From assembly GCF_018219455.1 (NCBI RefSeq), contig NZ_CP056122.1:3162001-3226000 (forward strand): a DNA stretch of 64,000 nt, in the 5' to 3' direction. Position 1 is the first letter of the stretch. Each line of letters opens with the position of its first letter. Both the position numbers and the translations under genes were made by a program. The notes beneath the pieces are model-generated. The model was not told the origin of the DNA. It made no database searches and was given only the letters and a program-made list of their open reading frames with translations. This document shows, piece after piece, positions 46,959 to 55,691 of this stretch. Source of the DNA: Moritella sp. 5 (GTDB taxonomy: Bacteria; Pseudomonadota; Gammaproteobacteria; Enterobacterales; Moritellaceae).

Positions 46959-47398
46959 TCAGTTAAATTACCTAACAATGCTTCGCAGCTCGCTTTCATC
47001 ATCAGCAACTCTTCTTTCGGTAAACCGGCCTGACAAAACATATTGATAGGAATATCTTTTGCTTGTTCCTTTAAGGCTAAGCCAACATCTGTTAGACACA
47101 GTATACGAGCACGCTCATCTTCTTTACTTCGCTCTCGACGAATAAGCCCTTTCAACTCTAAGCGCTTTAACAAGGGTGTTAACGTACCAGAATCAAGGTG
47201 TAACTGTTCACCTAATACCTTCACACTAATTTCATCTTGCTGCCAAAAAACCAACATAGCTAAATACTGTGGGTAAGTAAGATCGAGTGCTTTTAACATT
47301 GGTCGATATGCACGAACCATCGCATTCGTCGCACTGTATAACGCAAAACAAACCTGATTATCTAAGTGCAACATCGTCGCTTCATTCATTTCTGACAT
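46955..47398 (-). CDS. MarR-family regulator, OhrR-like
   Basis: A 147-residue winged-helix repressor. The start at 47398 (MSEMNEATMLHLDNQVCFAL) has GAGG eight bases upstream and leaves Cys17 in the QVCFALYSA segment, the position of the peroxide-sensing cysteine of OhrR. The recognition region LDSGTLTPLLKRLELKGLIRRERSKEDERARILCLT is typical (quoted in parts: GTLTPLLKRLE, RRERSKEDERA). In other bacteria OhrR controls the ohr peroxidase; no ohr gene is in the window. Convergent with the channel gene, overlapping it by four bases. Confidence 0.88.
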   Translation of the reverse strand: MSEMNEATMLHLDNQVCFALYSATNAMVRAYRPMLKALDLTYPQYLAMLVFWQQDEISVKVLGEQLHLDSGTLTPLLKRLELKGLIRRERSKEDERARILCLTDVGLALKEQAKDIPINMFCQAGLPKEELLMMKASCEALLGNLTD

Positions 47399-47708
47399 CA
47401 GGGTAACCTCTCTTAACTGCCTTGCGCACAATATACTTAACTTTTTATAAATGTCGACCCGTTTTAAAAAATATAACAAGAATGGTTAAGTAAATCGCAG
47501 CTGATGCCGATAATATAAAAAGACTATAAATGCGATGACTTAACTATAGTCAAATTGTCATCTCAAGGATAAAGAATAACTATATAATTAATAAGAAAAA
47601 TAAATTATCTCTTATTACCATTTACGGTCTAATTATTGCTTAAGAATATTCAGCGGGATCTATTTTGCCGCTATAAATTATAAACGACTAAAAAGGCAGA
47701 TCTAAGCT
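47399..47708. other. Intergenic region between the OhrR-like and chemoreceptor genes
   Basis: 310 AT-rich bases between divergent genes. No open frame with a ribosome-binding site, hairpin terminator or palindromic operator of note was seen. The two promoters must lie here. Confidence 0.5.
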
Positions 47709-48605
47709 ATGTTTAATTTTTTTAACACTAATAAAGTCCCTCTTGGACAAGTTCTTATCTCAGAAACAGACTTAGCGGCACTGCAAAGTAAAGCACAACT
47801 TTTAGACCAACTACAAAGTAGTGGCCTATTATCTATTGCCCAAGAAATCACTCAAAATGCACACAAAGTCAATCAATCCTCGGCACACAGACTTAACAAC
47901 ATCGAGCAAAACTTCGATTTAATTCAAGGATTTATGGAACAGTCAAAAGGTATAGAAAACCTTTCAAATGATTCATTCAATTCTGCACAAAGTACCGCAA
48001 ATATCTCTCAGACTGGTATTCAACAGCTTGAAGAATTGACAGGTAACATCACAAACTCTGCACAATACATTGCTGAGTTTACCGTACTGCTTGCTAACCT
48101 AGACGAGAACAATAAAAACATTGGTCAATTAGTTGACTCTATTAAAGGCATTGCCGACCAAACCAACCTACTTGCGCTAAATGCGGCAATTGAAGCGGCA
48201 CGAGCAGGTGAACATGGCCGTGGATTTGCCGTGGTGGCCGATGAAGTACGCGCACTTGCGAATACAGCAAACCAATCTGCAGACCAGATCCAAGGTGAAA
48301 TGAAAAAAATCATGGATATTTCAGCAGCGATCATTGATAAACAAAAACAGGTAACAAATATTATTGATGACAGTGTTGATATCGCGACAGTGACAATGCA
48401 AAGTTTGCAAGAGCTCGTATCTCAAGCTAATTCAAGTTCGAGCTTAGTAGAACAAACCATTAGTCAAGTACAGCAACAGTTAAGCCATTCACACAGTATT
48501 ACAACCGGTATGGAAGCATTAATTAGTGACACTAAAGATGCGCTTAACGGCTCATCAAGTAATGTTAATTTAGGTGAGCAACTGGTGACGAAACTGCGTT
48601 TTTAA
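47709..48605 (+). CDS. Cytosolic methyl-accepting chemotaxis-like protein
   Basis: A 298-residue protein with no membrane segment or signal peptide. A short helical N-terminus is followed by the chemoreceptor signalling domain: the hairpin tip reads [20 protein letters not shown], then [15 protein letters not shown], then a coiled coil rich in Gln, Ser and Asn. The expected periplasmic sensor and HAMP are absent, so it would sense an internal signal or a partner. The ribosome site is weak. It is followed within ten bases by an alkyltransferase-like gene in the same direction. Confidence 0.88.
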   Translation: MFNFFNTNKVPLGQVLISETDLAALQSKAQLLDQLQSSGLLSIAQEITQNAHKVNQSSAHRLNNIEQNFDLIQGFMEQSKGIENLSNDSFNSAQSTANISQTGIQQLEELTGNITNSAQYIAEFTVLLANLDENNKNIGQLVDSIKGIADQTNLLALNAAIEAARAGEHGRGFAVVADEVRALANTANQSADQIQGEMKKIMDISAAIIDKQKQVTNIIDDSVDIATVTMQSLQELVSQANSSSSLVEQTISQVQQQLSHSHSITTGMEALISDTKDALNGSSSNVNLGEQLVTKLRF

Positions 48606-48614
48606 TTCATCAAT

Positions 48615-48914
48615 ATGAATAATTTTGATTTGCAAGTATTTGCTCTGGTGTATCAAGTACCTGAAGGTAAGGTTGCCACCTATGGCGATATCGCTAAGTT
48701 AGCGGGCATGCCAAATCACGCACGTCAGGTTGGTAAAGTGCTTAGTCGCTTACCAACCGACAGCAAGCTGCCTTGGCATCGTATTGTAAATAGCCAAGGC
48801 AAAATATCACTGCAAGGTAGCCGTGGTGATTATCAAAGACAACAACTTGCCGCTGAAGGAATACCCCTCTCTGCGCACGGCACTATTTCACTAAAGAAAT
48901 ACAGGGTTTTGTAG
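48615..48914 (+). CDS. Alkyltransferase-like (ATL) protein, MGMT family
   Basis: A 99-residue protein of the O6-methylguanine-DNA methyltransferase C-terminal fold: FALVYQVPEGKVATYGDIA and ARQVGKVL are the DNA-binding parts. The active-site PCHR is replaced by PWHRIV with Trp54 in place of the acceptor Cys, the signature of alkyltransferase-like proteins, which bind alkylated guanine and hand it to nucleotide-excision repair and do not transfer the alkyl group. Lies ten bases after the chemoreceptor gene. Weak ribosome site. Confidence 0.92.
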   Translation: MNNFDLQVFALVYQVPEGKVATYGDIAKLAGMPNHARQVGKVLSRLPTDSKLPWHRIVNSQGKISLQGSRGDYQRQQLAAEGIPLSAHGTISLKKYRVL

Positions 48915-48923
48915 GGGGTCTAG

Positions 48924-50603
48924 TTACAAACGACAACTCGCAGTAATATCTAAATCTTGGTTTATTACACTACTTTCAACACCGTAAAATCCGAGTAGCG
49001 TATGAAACAGGTTATCGTGAGAAAAAGTCCCGGCTTGTGCTTTTTCTATCAAGCAATTTTTATTAATACCTTTGGCATCGGCATATTGCTGAGGTATCCA
49101 CATAAATAAAGGCACTTGTGTTTGTTCTATAGGAGCGAAAGAATAAGGCGTGCCATGCAAATATAAACCGTTCTCACCCAGTGACTCACCATGGTCAGAC
49201 ATATACATCAAGGCAACGTTATAATCGTTTGCATAACTTTGTAATTTTTTAATTGTTTCGGCAATCACATAGTCAGTATAAGCGAGCGTGTTGTCATAAG
49301 TATTGACAATTTCGTCGTCAGAACAATTTTCAATATCACTTTGGTTACATGACGGAGTAAATAATTCTTTTTGTTGCGGATATCGCTTCCAATAGGTAGG
49401 CCCATGACTACCTATTATGTGCATAGCGATTAACTTATTTCCCTTTAGTTCTTCGACTTCATCATCAAATGATTTCAACATTATTTCATCATAACAAACT
49501 GAATTGTCACATACATCACGATATTGTGAAGCATCAATGCTAATTTTGGTTAGCCTTTTTGCGACACCTTTATCACCACCATCATTATCTTTCCATAATA
49601 CGTTTACACCGGCATATTTTAATACATCAAGCACATCATCTTGGCTGTTAGCCCGGTTTTTATCATAATTACTACGATTTAGGTTTGAGAACATACACGG
49701 TAGTGAATGTGCAGTTGAAGTGCCGCAAGATGAGACATCTTTAAAAGAAATGATGCCCATGTCTTCAGTATAAGGATTTGTATTACGCGAATAGCCATTA
49801 TACCCGATATTCATAGAGCGAGCGGTTTCACCGACAATTAATACCATTAGGGTTGGTTTACCGTTGTTCGCGAGTAATGGTGTCGCGTCTGTCCCTTGGG
49901 CTTTATAAGTGAATTTTTCAGTAAACACTTCTTTCTTTATATATTTAACACTATTAAAAATATGCGCAGGCACAATCATTTTATTCAGGTAAGCGTTGTT
50001 ACGACCTACCGAAGCATAATCTTTATAAAAAAAGCCGAGAATTAACAGAATGATGAGAGTAGCCGATATAATTAACATTAAGCGTTTTAAAATACGCTTA
50101 AGTAAGGTTTCTTGGGTATTAAAGCGTATTAAGGCGATTAATACGGCTGGAATAACACCTATAAATAATAGGTAACTAATAGACGATAAATTTATATAGG
50201 AAGACATTTCACTGGTGTTAGTTTCAATAACATTTTCAACCATCGAATAGTCAAATAAAACCCCATATTTTAATGTTGCATAAGAAGCAATTGCGGATGA
50301 TACAAGTACAAAAATAAAAAATGGTTTCGCGAAGTAAGGAATTGCAAATAACGAAAAAATAATAAAAAAGGCGCAACTTAATAATACCGGTGCGGTATAT
50401 ACAAATAACCAACTGTTCGAGTGTTCAGTGATATCAATTAAACGTGCGCTAATAGGTATATTAAGTACGAAACCAAAATAAAAAGAATACAGTAATAAAA
50501 ACGTTGTCATACTGATATTAATACGAAATTTGCATAATTGCGTAAGGCGGCTAGCTATATTAGTTAAGGAAACGTTTAGCTTTGTTGTGAGTAGATTTTT
50601 CAT
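48924..50603 (-). CDS. Phosphoethanolamine transferase, EptA-like
   Basis: A 559-residue inner-membrane enzyme of the alkaline-phosphatase/sulfatase fold that adds phosphoethanolamine to lipid A or a related cell-surface glycan. Five N-terminal membrane segments lie in about 30-200, and the periplasmic catalytic domain follows. LMVLIVGETARSMNIGYNGY carries the Glu and nucleophile Thr; SCGTSTAHSLPCMFSN, HIIGSHGPTYWKRYP and MYMSDHGESLGENGLYLHG are the other metal and substrate motifs. I chose ATG 50603 over 50654; both give weak ribosome sites. Convergent with the ATL gene. Confidence 0.9.
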   Translation of the reverse strand: MKNLLTTKLNVSLTNIASRLTQLCKFRINISMTTFLLLYSFYFGFVLNIPISARLIDITEHSNSWLFVYTAPVLLSCAFFIIFSLFAIPYFAKPFFIFVLVSSAIASYATLKYGVLFDYSMVENVIETNTSEMSSYINLSSISYLLFIGVIPAVLIALIRFNTQETLLKRILKRLMLIISATLIILLILGFFYKDYASVGRNNAYLNKMIVPAHIFNSVKYIKKEVFTEKFTYKAQGTDATPLLANNGKPTLMVLIVGETARSMNIGYNGYSRNTNPYTEDMGIISFKDVSSCGTSTAHSLPCMFSNLNRSNYDKNRANSQDDVLDVLKYAGVNVLWKDNDGGDKGVAKRLTKISIDASQYRDVCDNSVCYDEIMLKSFDDEVEELKGNKLIAMHIIGSHGPTYWKRYPQQKELFTPSCNQSDIENCSDDEIVNTYDNTLAYTDYVIAETIKKLQSYANDYNVALMYMSDHGESLGENGLYLHGTPYSFAPIEQTQVPLFMWIPQQYADAKGINKNCLIEKAQAGTFSHDNLFHTLLGFYGVESSVINQDLDITASCRL

Positions 50604-50828
50604 TGTTATCCAGTGATGACCATAAACCAAGTAAATGCGGTTAAATAAGCGCACACGGTCCTTTCCTTCGACCCTTGAATTTTAGATTAGAGTTGATACA
50701 TAACTATTTTAAGCATAATTTATGTACATTTTTGTCGATAAGCTGCAGGTTTAGTCTGTTACCTTACCGAGATGTGCATATCAGGCAAGTGGATCGCTTT
50801 ATAGTTCATACAAAAGGAAGGTAATCAA

Positions 50829-51101
50829 TTAGCCCTGAGTAAAATTTGGCAATTTTTTATAATCAATAGCGGTGATTTCTAATGCATCGACCTGTGCTGC
50901 ATCGGGTCCCTCTCGCAACCATAAAATAAGCTTATCTCGCTCAGTTTTATCGCCAAAGACCTGTACTTCTACATCTCCGTTTTTCAGGTTAATTGCGTGC
51001 CCGGTTAAACCTAGTTGCTGCGCCTGCTCCACTGTTGCATAACGAAAGCCGACCATTTGTACTCTACCATGTACTATGATCTGGTTACCTTCTTGTGACA
51101 T
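50829..51101 (-). CDS. Acylphosphatase
   Basis: A 90-residue protein hydrolysing acyl phosphates. HGRVQMVGFRYATVEQA has the catalytic Arg20, and GHAINLKNGDVEVQVFG the catalytic Asn near position 38. The usual VQGV motif reads VQMV here, a mild departure. Length and closing IDYKKLPNFTQG are standard. Single gene between eptA and the carboxypeptidase. Confidence 0.9.
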   Translation of the reverse strand: MSQEGNQIIVHGRVQMVGFRYATVEQAQQLGLTGHAINLKNGDVEVQVFGDKTERDKLILWLREGPDAAQVDALEITAIDYKKLPNFTQG

Positions 51102-51231
51102 AACCCCATACCCCTACCAAATTTTTTCAGTATTTATGGAGTATATGTCTAAATTAGCCATTTAGACCACGTTAATTAATTCAACAAGCTGATATAGCTC
51201 ACAAAACCTTGCCATCACGAATTTTAGATAC

Positions 51232-51277
51232 AAAAAAACCCGTAAATACTGTTTTTAAACAACGAGTACGCACGGGC
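51232..51277 (-). terminator. Terminator downstream of the M14 carboxypeptidase gene
   Basis: CCCGT pairs with ACGGG with an inner GTACT/AGTAT pairing, followed by seven Ts on the minus strand. Confidence 0.7.
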
Positions 51278-51309
51278 TTTATGCCTTAGCCTTTAATAAC
51301 TAAAGCCGA

Positions 51310-52437
51310 TTAACGTAAATCGTCAACCACAGCGAGCATAGCCACTAATGATGCTTCACCAAGCTTAATAGAACGCTCTGGTGACCAACCCATCATAGGA
51401 TCAGGTAAGTTATCATTGTCTTTAAATGGCATTTCCATAGTATTTGCAAGGCAATCAAACTCTTCTGCTACCCAGTTAGTTGCCACTGTCATGTTGGCTG
51501 TACCTGGTGCATCAACGTCATAACCAAATTCAGATTGGAAATCTGCACTTGCCAGTTTGAACACGTCAGAGAAACGGTCACGTAATTTCGCTAATCTGTC
51601 GTTATAACTTGGCGTACCTTGTGAACCCGCAAGGAATACGTAAGGTAGTGCTTCATCACCGTGTACGTCATAGAATAAATCAACGCCAGTTTCTTTCATC
51701 TTATTGATGGTATGGAACACTTCTGGGCTTTTTTCTAAGCTTGGGTTTAACCATTCACGGTTAAGGTTTACACCTAATGCATTGGTACGTAGATGACCAC
51801 GTGCGCTGCCGTCTGGATTCATATTTGGTACGATGTAGAAGTTAGCTTTGTCTAATAATGCTTTACCCGTTGGGTTATCACTATCAAGTAAGCTATGCAT
51901 TAAACCATCAACTAACCATTCAGCCATCGTTTCACCTGGATGCTGACGCGCAGTAATCCAGATGTTACGCTTACCTTCAGCGCCATCGCCGATCTTAACT
52001 AAAGTTAAATCACGCTTATCAATCGTTTCACCAAGATGCTCTAAGCTTACTAATGGGTGCATTTGCACTGCAGCAAGTAGATCTAGATGACGTTCGTAGC
52101 TGTACGGTGCAAAGTAAGCAATTTGCATTGACTCACAATCCATTTCAGCAATGATCGTGAGTTTACCCTCTTTATAGAAAGTTGGAATACGGAACCAGTG
52201 CTGACGATCGTATGAGGCAACAGCTTGGTAGTTTTCCCAGCCTTCTAGGTAAGCAGCTTCGCCTGCATTAAGGATATTCAGTGTGTATTGCTCACCGACT
52301 ACACCGTCAATACGGAAGTTAAACCATTGGAAAAATTCTTCACCCACATCAGGGCGAATTGCAAGTTGCACATCATTTTTGTCATCTAAATTAATGACTT
52401 CAATATTACCAGCATCAAAATTAGCGGTGATCCGCAT
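51310..52437 (-). CDS. M14-family zinc carboxypeptidase (cytosolic carboxypeptidase-like)
   Basis: A 375-residue protein with an N-terminal beta domain (about 1-130) followed by an M14 catalytic domain. ARQHPGETMAEW provides the first His and Glu zinc ligands, DVHGDEALPYVF the third His, NMNPDGSARGHLRTN the substrate-binding region, and NTMEMPFKDN the catalytic Glu. The N-terminal beta domain together with the short catalytic part is the layout of the AGBL/cytosolic-carboxypeptidase group. No signal peptide, so it is probably cytosolic. AAGGAA stands before the ATG. Divergent from the alpha/beta hydrolase. Confidence 0.9.
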   Translation of the reverse strand: MRITANFDAGNIEVINLDDKNDVQLAIRPDVGEEFFQWFNFRIDGVVGEQYTLNILNAGEAAYLEGWENYQAVASYDRQHWFRIPTFYKEGKLTIIAEMDCESMQIAYFAPYSYERHLDLLAAVQMHPLVSLEHLGETIDKRDLTLVKIGDGAEGKRNIWITARQHPGETMAEWLVDGLMHSLLDSDNPTGKALLDKANFYIVPNMNPDGSARGHLRTNALGVNLNREWLNPSLEKSPEVFHTINKMKETGVDLFYDVHGDEALPYVFLAGSQGTPSYNDRLAKLRDRFSDVFKLASADFQSEFGYDVDAPGTANMTVATNWVAEEFDCLANTMEMPFKDNDNLPDPMMGWSPERSIKLGEASLVAMLAVVDDLR

Positions 52438-52828
52438 ACGACTTCCTTAATTCATTTTTGAAATTAACTTAAGCATAAACGATCCCGCTGTAACTGGGTA
52501 GAGAAGATGTTTACTAATAACCCTAAAAACCTTATTTAATTTCCAATACAGAACAGAAGTCAGCATAAATCATTAGATACAGGCATCTATAAGTCATAAA
52601 CCGATATACCAAATAATTTAACATCGCACCTCCCCTGCACATTTAATACCTACTTAGTTATAAATTAAATGCTTAGTGAGTTCGACGCTAGCATTAAAAG
52701 TACGGTCGTGCTAAAACACGCGAAAATCCTAAATACATACAGAATAAATATTAAGCGCGTTTTGACGCGTTTCAAACATAAAAAATAGCACGACCGTTCG
52801 CTTAAAGGTTTTATTTAAGGAATTTACG
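52438..52828. promoter_or_regulatory. Intergenic region with paired inverted operator-like sites
   Basis: 391 bases between divergent genes. ACGGTCGTGCTA (52702-52713) and TAGCACGACCGT (52786-52797) are exact reverse complements 72 bases apart, and both look like half of a TetR-type operator (imperfect palindrome AGCACGACCGTTCGCT around the second). GCGCGT and ACACGCG elements lie between them. The second site ends about 31 bases before the hydrolase start, where it could block transcription. Confidence 0.55.
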
Positions 52829-53674
52829 ATGAGCAGTAGCATTTATTTTAATACTCGAAACAAATTCACGATCCGCCGCAGCATGATCAATATCGGCACT
52901 CGATTACATCACAGCATTGCACCCGCTCATGCGTTAAAAACAGCGCAGAACTTATTGTTAACCCCCGTACGTAGTACATCCCAAAATGAAGATCCGGTTG
53001 GATTATTAAAATCCACACATATGACATCTGAAGGCCGACTAAATACCTATCAAATGGGTAACGGACCCGTTTGGGTCTTAAGCCACGGTTGGTCTGGTAG
53101 TGCCAGTCAATTCTTTCCGTTGATGGAGCATATTGCCAAACAAGGTTTTACTGCGCTGGCCTACGATCATCCTGCACACGGCCAAAGTGAAGGGCGTCAC
53201 GCTCATCTGCCCGCATTTGTACAAGCATTCGATGAAATCGTCGATAATATTGATGACGTAGTAGGTATCATTGCACATAGCATTGGATCGACAATCGTCT
53301 TAGAGAGTCGTCACCCTAAAGTACAAGCCTTACCCTTCTTATTAATTGCACCTGTATTAAACTATGTTGAAAGCTTATATGACACTGTTGGTAGTTCTGG
53401 GTATTCAATGAAATTATTTGGTGAGATGATAAAAAAAATTGAAAACCAATATGACTATAGGCTAGAGACTATCAAACCCTATAAAACACTCATATCTCGT
53501 CAGCAAAAAACCATCATAGTGCATGATGAGCATGATAAATTTGCCAATTTTAGCACCTCAGAATTAGCCGCAAAAGAAGCGAATACTATCGATTTAGTCA
53601 CAACACAAGGACAAGGACATGGCCGAATTATTAATTGTGATTTAACGCTAGCTGCGTTTGATAGCTTAGTTTAA
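52829..53674 (+). CDS. Alpha/beta-hydrolase family protein
   Basis: A 281-residue hydrolase: SHGWSGSASQFFPLM is the oxyanion-hole region, AHSIGS gives nucleophile Ser151 in a G/A-x-S-x-G context, DHPAHGQSEG lies before it, and the C-terminal GQGHGRII supplies the His. No signal peptide. AAGGAA and the paired operator-like sites precede it. The substrate is unknown; such hydrolases are often controlled by a TetR regulator, but none is next to it. Confidence 0.85.
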   Translation: MSSSIYFNTRNKFTIRRSMINIGTRLHHSIAPAHALKTAQNLLLTPVRSTSQNEDPVGLLKSTHMTSEGRLNTYQMGNGPVWVLSHGWSGSASQFFPLMEHIAKQGFTALAYDHPAHGQSEGRHAHLPAFVQAFDEIVDNIDDVVGIIAHSIGSTIVLESRHPKVQALPFLLIAPVLNYVESLYDTVGSSGYSMKLFGEMIKKIENQYDYRLETIKPYKTLISRQQKTIIVHDEHDKFANFSTSELAAKEANTIDLVTTQGQGHGRIINCDLTLAAFDSLV

Positions 53675-53715
53675 AACTCAATAATGGCTTACTACGCCTC
53701 GTCTAAAAAACAAAA

Positions 53716-53737
53716 AGCGCATCATTATTGATGCGCT
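53716..53737 (-). terminator. Terminator downstream of the second hsp20 gene
   Basis: AGCGCATCA and TGATGCGCT pair around TTAT; Ts follow on the minus strand. Confidence 0.85.
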
Positions 53738-53802
53738 AAATATACTTACACTCACTATTTATATTTATATAAATAATTAAAACAACACCTTACTGGCGAA
53801 GT

Positions 53803-54336
53803 TTAAGCACCAATAGTCACCTTACGAGGTTGCAATGCTTCTGGCACCTGACGTTGTAGATTAACCGTCAGTAATCCTTGCGCCATCTCAGCACCCAATA
53901 CATGTACATGATCGGCGAGTGCAAATTTACGGCTAAAATCCGCTTGATTAATGCCTTGATGCAACAATGTTGAAGTGACTTCTACTGGCTGCTTTTTACC
54001 GGTGACAACCAACTCATCAGCCGTCACAGTAATATCGATCTCTTCGAGTGAGAAACCAGCTAGCGCCAGTGTAATTTGATAATCTAACTCACCTGTGTGA
54101 GTTATGTTATAACGTGGATAGTTCGTATCAACCCGTGTTTTAACCGCTTTGTTTTTTGCTTGCTCACTGTTGATTCTTTCGTTTTTAGCCATCGATTTTT
54201 TAGCCTTGCACGCATCTAACATACGCTGTGATGCTAATTGCTGTTCAACTAATTTTTGTGCCATGTTAGCAAAGCGATCAAAACCAACCGCGTGGCGATA
54301 TAGGGGTGCAAAATCAAATGTAGTCGTTGTAGTCAT
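53803..54336 (-). CDS. Small heat-shock protein, Hsp20/IbpA family (second copy)
   Basis: A 177-residue ATP-independent chaperone that holds unfolded proteins. I start at ATG 54336 (MTTTTTFDFAPLYRHAVGFD), as the upstream 16 codons lack a ribosome site. The IbpA-type start FDFAPLYRHAVGFDRFA is followed by an unusual inserted charged stretch (about 43-68, ACKAKKSMAKNERINSEQAK) before the alpha-crystallin domain (about 80-175) with LAGFSLEEIDITV and NLQRQVPEALQPRKVTI. The insertion, not seen in the neighbouring copy, makes it longer. Lies downstream of the first hsp20 gene; preceded by its own thermometer-like leader. Confidence 0.9.
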   Translation of the reverse strand: MTTTTTFDFAPLYRHAVGFDRFANMAQKLVEQQLASQRMLDACKAKKSMAKNERINSEQAKNKAVKTRVDTNYPRYNITHTGELDYQITLALAGFSLEEIDITVTADELVVTGKKQPVEVTSTLLHQGINQADFSRKFALADHVHVLGAEMAQGLLTVNLQRQVPEALQPRKVTIGA

Positions 54337-54440
54337 CTCTATTTTCCTCAAACAATAGATAGCTATAAGCCTGCTGAGCAGCACTTATATACCCAAGCCC
54401 TTCAGATACTTGGGGGGAACAGGCTTAATGAAAGAATTCC
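54337..54440 (-). promoter_or_regulatory. Putative ROSE-like RNA thermometer of the second hsp20 gene
   Basis: In the leader, CTATTG and AAAATAG close a hairpin (54339-54358) over the Shine-Dalgarno GAGGAA; a G is bulged in the 5' arm (TTGTT). Upstream are CCCAAG/CTTGGG and a long TAAGCCTG/CAGGCTTA stem (54366-54373 with 54420-54427). Such a multi-hairpin leader is typical of heat-sensing leaders. Confidence 0.6.
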
Positions 54441-54505
54441 CACTAAGCCGAATATAATTTATAAGGTTAATGACACTGCCAATCTATAACAGTGTTTGTG
54501 CAGTA

Positions 54506-54958
54506 TTATTCTGCAGATAAGGTTTTAGCGCCGTTAATGGCAATTTTACGTGGTTTCATTGCGTCTGGTAACTGGCGTTCTAAATCGATATACAACAAAC
54601 CATTTCGCATGTCTGCCCCGTTGACAAAAACATGATCGGCAAGCTCGAATTTACGTTCAAAGTTACGTTCAGCAATACCGCGGTGTAAGAAAGTACGTTG
54701 ATCGTCTTCTTTCGCCACAGACTCTTTCGTGCCTTTTACTAATAACTCATTATTTTGGGTTGAAATATCGATTTCCGCTTCGTCAAAACCTGCGACAGCC
54801 ATCGTAATGCGATAGTTATTGTCATCAAGTTGTTCGATGTTATACGGAGGAAAGTTATTACCAGATTGGCGGTTTGATGCAGCCGTTTCAGCAAGTGCTG
54901 CTAAACGTTCAAAACCAATTGCACTACGGTATAGGGGAGTGAAGTCAAAAGTACGCAT
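54506..54958 (-). CDS. ibpA: Small heat-shock protein, Hsp20/IbpA family
   Basis: A 150-residue holdase. I start at ATG 54958 (MRTFDFTPLYRSAIGFERLA), which has GGAG about eight bases upstream. The alpha-crystallin domain runs about 35-140: MAVAGFDEAEIDIST, then LHRGIAERNFERKFELADHV, then YIDLERQLPDAMKPRKIAI, all IbpA/B hallmarks. Heat induction is indicated by a sigma-32 promoter and a ROSE-like hairpin in the leader. First of two tandem hsp20 genes, a pattern like ibpA-ibpB of E. coli. Confidence 0.95.
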   Translation of the reverse strand: MRTFDFTPLYRSAIGFERLAALAETAASNRQSGNNFPPYNIEQLDDNNYRITMAVAGFDEAEIDISTQNNELLVKGTKESVAKEDDQRTFLHRGIAERNFERKFELADHVFVNGADMRNGLLYIDLERQLPDAMKPRKIAINGAKTLSAE

Positions 54959-55117
54959 AATTATATTCTCCATTGAGCAATATTATCATCGTCACCAAGC
55001 CAAATTATTTTGCGCTTAGCCATGATGTATTTTTATTCCGGTTTATATGTAAAAAGTAAAAACATACTCCGTTAGGCAGTTGCTGTTTACTTTAGGTTAG
55101 GCCTCGTAAGCGCCTAA
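54959..55117 (-). promoter_or_regulatory. ROSE-like RNA thermometer of ibpA
   Basis: At 54964-54982 the leader folds as UAUU, a bulged G, CUC, loop AAUG, GAG, AAUA, burying the Shine-Dalgarno GGAG. The UUGCU-type segment with a G bulge opposite the Shine-Dalgarno is the hallmark of ROSE elements, which open on heating. The leader is about 160 bases long from the sigma-32 start. Confidence 0.7.
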
Positions 55118-55121
55118 TTAA

Positions 55122-55152
55122 TAGATGTGGATTACACGATTTGTTTTCAAGT
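55122..55152 (-). promoter_or_regulatory. Sigma-32 promoter of the hsp20 operon
   Basis: On the minus strand CTTGAAA (55151-55145) and CCACATC (55130-55124), 14 bases apart, match the heat-shock promoter consensus, with one change from CCCCATnT. Confidence 0.8.
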
Positions 55153-55254
55153 AAAAAGCTTTAATTAATTCCAATAAAAACATAAAGCAATGAAATACAA
55201 GCAATAAACATCTTAAATTTATTACTTATATTTTCACCTCTATTATTACTATCA

Positions 55255-55446
55255 TTAAAATTGCATGCTATTTTCGTGTGATGCGTTCTCATACACAGAA
55301 GCGTTATCCATCAACGCATACAGCTCATCTTTTTGACGACTATCACGTCGAGCACGTTTATGAGCCTTACGATCTGATGGCATAATACCGTCATCGTCAA
55401 CACGCTGCGCTGATTTTTTTTTAAACTTTTGATCTAATTTAGCCAT
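55255..55446 (-). CDS. Small basic hypothetical protein
   Basis: A 63-residue protein, MAKLDQKFKKKSAQRVDDDG at its start, with a basic middle (SDRKAHKRARRDSRQKDEL) and an acidic/Asn-rich tail. AGGAAAG before the ATG supports it as real. The basic stretch suggests nucleic-acid or ribosome contact, but I recognise no family. Single gene upstream of the hsp20 operon and divergent from the MaoP-like gene. Confidence 0.65.
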   Translation of the reverse strand: MAKLDQKFKKKSAQRVDDDGIMPSDRKAHKRARRDSRQKDELYALMDNASVYENASHENSMQF

Positions 55447-55691
55447 GTTCTTTCCTGCTTATATCTTTCATTAATAATATAAAAATAAAATTGTGACGCT
55501 TGATTACAAATAAATTTACCATTGTCATTAAACTGTCAACATCCGCCGTTAATTTAGAGACCAACAAAGTCTGTAATTAAAATTATAAAGATTGAATATG
55601 ACATAGCTGTGACAGTATGAAGATTCCAATGCAGCCATAAATACTGCTAACGATTGTTGTTACACGGTTAATTTAACGAAAGGTAATCGAT

